Below are positions 4,121-5,889 of a stretch of DNA of 5,889 bases, one piece after another (within the stretch, counting starts at the first letter, position 1; each line of letters opens with the position of its first letter). Source of the DNA: Ruminococcus flavefaciens. Lineage in GTDB: Bacteria > Bacillota > Clostridia > Oscillospirales > Ruminococcaceae. A program made the translations under genes and the position numbers. Location of the stretch: the NCBI GenBank assembly GCA_004554385.1, contig SFMO01000006.1, positions 1 to 5,889 on the forward strand, given 5' to 3'. The notes beneath the pieces are model-generated. The model had not been told where the DNA came from. It worked only from the letters and a program-made list of their open reading frames with translations, and did not search any database.

Positions 4121-5889
4121 GTATCCTGATCGTGGGCGAAAAGCCCAGCGTGAGCCGTGCAATCAGTTCCGTGGTCGGTGCTAACACCACTAAGAAAGGC
4201 TACACCGAAGGAAACGGCTATATCGTTTCATGGTGTGTTGGTCATTTGGTGGGCTTGAAGTTCCCGAATGACTACGGCAACGGCTGGGAGCAAAAATGGA
4301 GCTTTTCTCAGCTCCCTATGATTCCCGACAATTGGCTGTTTCAGGTCACGGAAAGCACAAAGGCTCAGTATCATATCCTGAAAGAGCTGATGAATAGTTC
4401 CGACGTAACGGAGATCATCTGTGCGACTGATGCTGACCGTGAGGGAGAATGTATTTTCCGCTATGTCTATAACATGGCTCGGTGCCGCAAGCCTGTGAAG
4501 CGTTTATGGGTTTCTTCTTTGGAGGGATCCGCTATCCGCAAGGCTCTGACCTCTATGAAGCCCATGTCCGCATACGATAACTTGTTCAACGCAGGATATG
4601 CCCGTGCGAGGGCGGATTGGCTTGTAGGAATGAACGGCTCTCGGCTGTTTTCCGTCCGTTACGGCGGTAAGCTGAATATCGGGCGTGTGCAGACACCTAC
4701 TCTTGCAATGATCGTTCAGCGTGATGCGGAGGTAAACGGCTTTGTAAAGCAGAAGTATTACACGGCTGACCTTAACTGTGGTGCTTTTACGTTATCATCT
4801 GCAAGGATTGATGATGAGAAGTCTGCCGATGCACTTGTATCTGCCTGTTACGGCAGTACGGTCACTATCAGTTCTGTCAAGCGTGAGGTCAAGACCGATA
4901 AAGCTCCGAAGCTGTATGACCTGACCACGCTCCAAAGAGAAGCAAACAAGGCTTTCGGCTATACGGCACAGCAGACACTTGACTATACGCAGTCGCTCTA
5001 TGAGGGCAAACTCGTCACTTATCCTCGCACCGACAGCCGGTATCTCAGCGATGATATGTTGCAGACTGCTCTTGAAGTTACTAAGCTCTGCGACAGCTAT
5101 TTCGGGTTCGGCATCTCCCATACTCCTGATATAAAAAAGGTCATCAACAACAGCAAGGTATCGGGACATCATGCGATTATACCCACAAACAGTATCGTCA
5201 CGGCTGACCTTTCTTCTCTGCCGACAGGTGAAAAGAATATACTCACGCTGATCGCCTCAAAGCTGATTTGTGCAACGGCTCCGGCGCACAAGTATGAAGC
5301 TGTCAAGCTGACAGGTATCTGCAATGGTACGGAGTTCACGGCAACAGGCAGAACCGTCCTTGATATGGGGTGGAAACGCTTTATCAGGCAGACCGACAAG
5401 GAAAAGCCCGATGAAAAAGCTCTTCCTGCGGTATCTGAGGGACAGACTTTCACGGTAGCAGCAAGCAAGGGCGAACATTTCACAAGTCCTCCGAAGCCCT
5501 ACACGGAAGATACGCTGTTATCTGCTATGGAACGTGCAGGCAACGAGGACTATGACGAGGACACGGAGAAAAAGGGACTCGGTACTCCTGCGACACGAGC
5601 CGCAACCATTGAATCACTTGTGAAAAACGGTTATGTGGAGCGTGTCGGCAAACAACTCAGGGCAACAGACAGAGGCAAGGAACTTGTCAAGGTCGTTCCC
5701 GATGAGGTGAAGTCCGCAAAACTGACGGCTGAATGGGAATCAAAGTTACAGCAGATCGAACACGGCAGCCTGCCCGAAGCGGTCTTTATGTCGGGTATTC
5801 AACAGTTTATCACTGAGATGTGCAGTAAATACGGCTCTGTGGATAAGTCTGTTTCTTTTTCTGACGGCGGTCATGAGCCTATCGGCAAA
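4117..5889 (+). CDS. topB: DNA topoisomerase III (type IA), 3' end beyond window
   Basis: This enzyme cuts one DNA strand, passes another through and reseals it, relaxing negative supercoils and separating linked strands; element-borne copies probably act during conjugative transfer or replication. The visible 591 residues start SILIVGEKPSV, the Toprim first strand with metal-binding Glu8. DADREGE (Asp105, Asp107, Glu111) is the Toprim metal/catalytic motif. GKLNIGRVQTPT (184-195) is a conserved type IA motif. LVTYPRTDS contains the catalytic Tyr302, and SGHHAIIPT (349-357) and LGTPATRAATIE (about 488-499) are further family signatures. All key residues are present and the frame is open to the last base with no stop, so only the C-terminal part (typically Zn-ribbon or basic tail in ICE versions) is missing. 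The chosen start is TTG, overlapping the upstream stop. It is confidently type IA; the III versus I distinction rests on the TopB-like motif spacing and the conjugative context. Confidence 0.96.
   Translation, partial: MSILIVGEKPSVSRAISSVVGANTTKKGYTEGNGYIVSWCVGHLVGLKFPNDYGNGWEQKWSFSQLPMIPDNWLFQVTESTKAQYHILKELMNSSDVTEIICATDADREGECIFRYVYNMARCRKPVKRLWVSSLEGSAIRKALTSMKPMSAYDNLFNAGYARARADWLVGMNGSRLFSVRYGGKLNIGRVQTPTLAMIVQRDAEVNGFVKQKYYTADLNCGAFTLSSARIDDEKSADALVSACYGSTVTISSVKREVKTDKAPKLYDLTTLQREANKAFGYTAQQTLDYTQSLYEGKLVTYPRTDSRYLSDDMLQTALEVTKLCDSYFGFGISHTPDIKKVINNSKVSGHHAIIPTNSIVTADLSSLPTGEKNILTLIASKLICATAPAHKYEAVKLTGICNGTEFTATGRTVLDMGWKRFIRQTDKEKPDEKALPAVSEGQTFTVAASKGEHFTSPPKPYTEDTLLSAMERAGNEDYDEDTEKKGLGTPATRAATIESLVKNGYVERVGKQLRATDRGKELVKVVPDEVKSAKLTAEWESKLQQIEHGSLPEAVFMSGIQQFITEMCSKYGSVDKSVSFSDGGHEPIGK

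Noticed and set aside
3554..4162. 202-residue open frame on the - strand
   Set aside because: It is antisense to the well-supported membrane-anchored wHTH gene with an acidic-linker codon bias, so it is a codon-bias shadow. No ribosome binding site or motif was seen.
4795..5483. Open frames on the - strand (125, 104 and 73 residues)
   Set aside because: They lie inside topB, whose type IA motifs are continuous on the + strand; they are shadows.

Overview
The window looks like part of an integrative and conjugative element or similar conjugative accessory region from a Gram-positive gut Clostridia host, probably Ruminococcus-like. This is inferred from four things: tight one-strand gene packing, a type IA topoisomerase III of the kind carried by such elements, an orphan C5-cytosine methyltransferase of a type I recall from Firmicutes phages and ICEs, and strong GGAGG-type ribosome binding sites. 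No integrase, relaxase, att site, IS or CRISPR array is visible, so the mobile-element assignment is contextual.

Layout: everything reads on the + strand. Bases 1-30 are the last codons of an upstream gene. 58-330 encodes a 90-residue protein with a signal or anchor segment followed by a short coiled coil. A 74-bp gap (331-404), the largest in the window, begins with a perfect 9-bp hairpin that straddles the stop codon. After it comes a tightly packed cluster: a C5-cytosine DNA methyltransferase (405-1589); a PP-loop ATPase of the PAPS/APS-reductase family (1582-2721, overlapping the methyltransferase by 8 bp); a fibronectin-III-like, cysteine-rich protein (about 2721-3578, TGATG coupling); a membrane-anchored protein with a long acidic stretch and a C-terminal winged-helix-like domain (3599-4120); and topoisomerase III (4117 to beyond the window end, TTG start overlapping the previous stop). 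The topoisomerase has no stop codon in the window.

How the genes may work together: the overlaps imply co-transcription and, in places, translational coupling. The methyltransferase probably protects or marks element DNA; no partner restriction enzyme is visible. The PP-loop protein has a CC...CxxC cysteine set like that of iron-sulfur APS reductases and DndC-like proteins. It lacks the C-terminal ECG(I/L)H catalytic tail of true sulfonucleotide reductases, so it is more likely a nucleotide-activating enzyme acting on DNA, RNA or a small molecule than a sulfate-assimilation enzyme. The topoisomerase probably serves element DNA processing during replication or transfer. The most interesting unit is the coupled methyltransferase / PP-loop / FN3-like trio; any joint function is a hypothesis.
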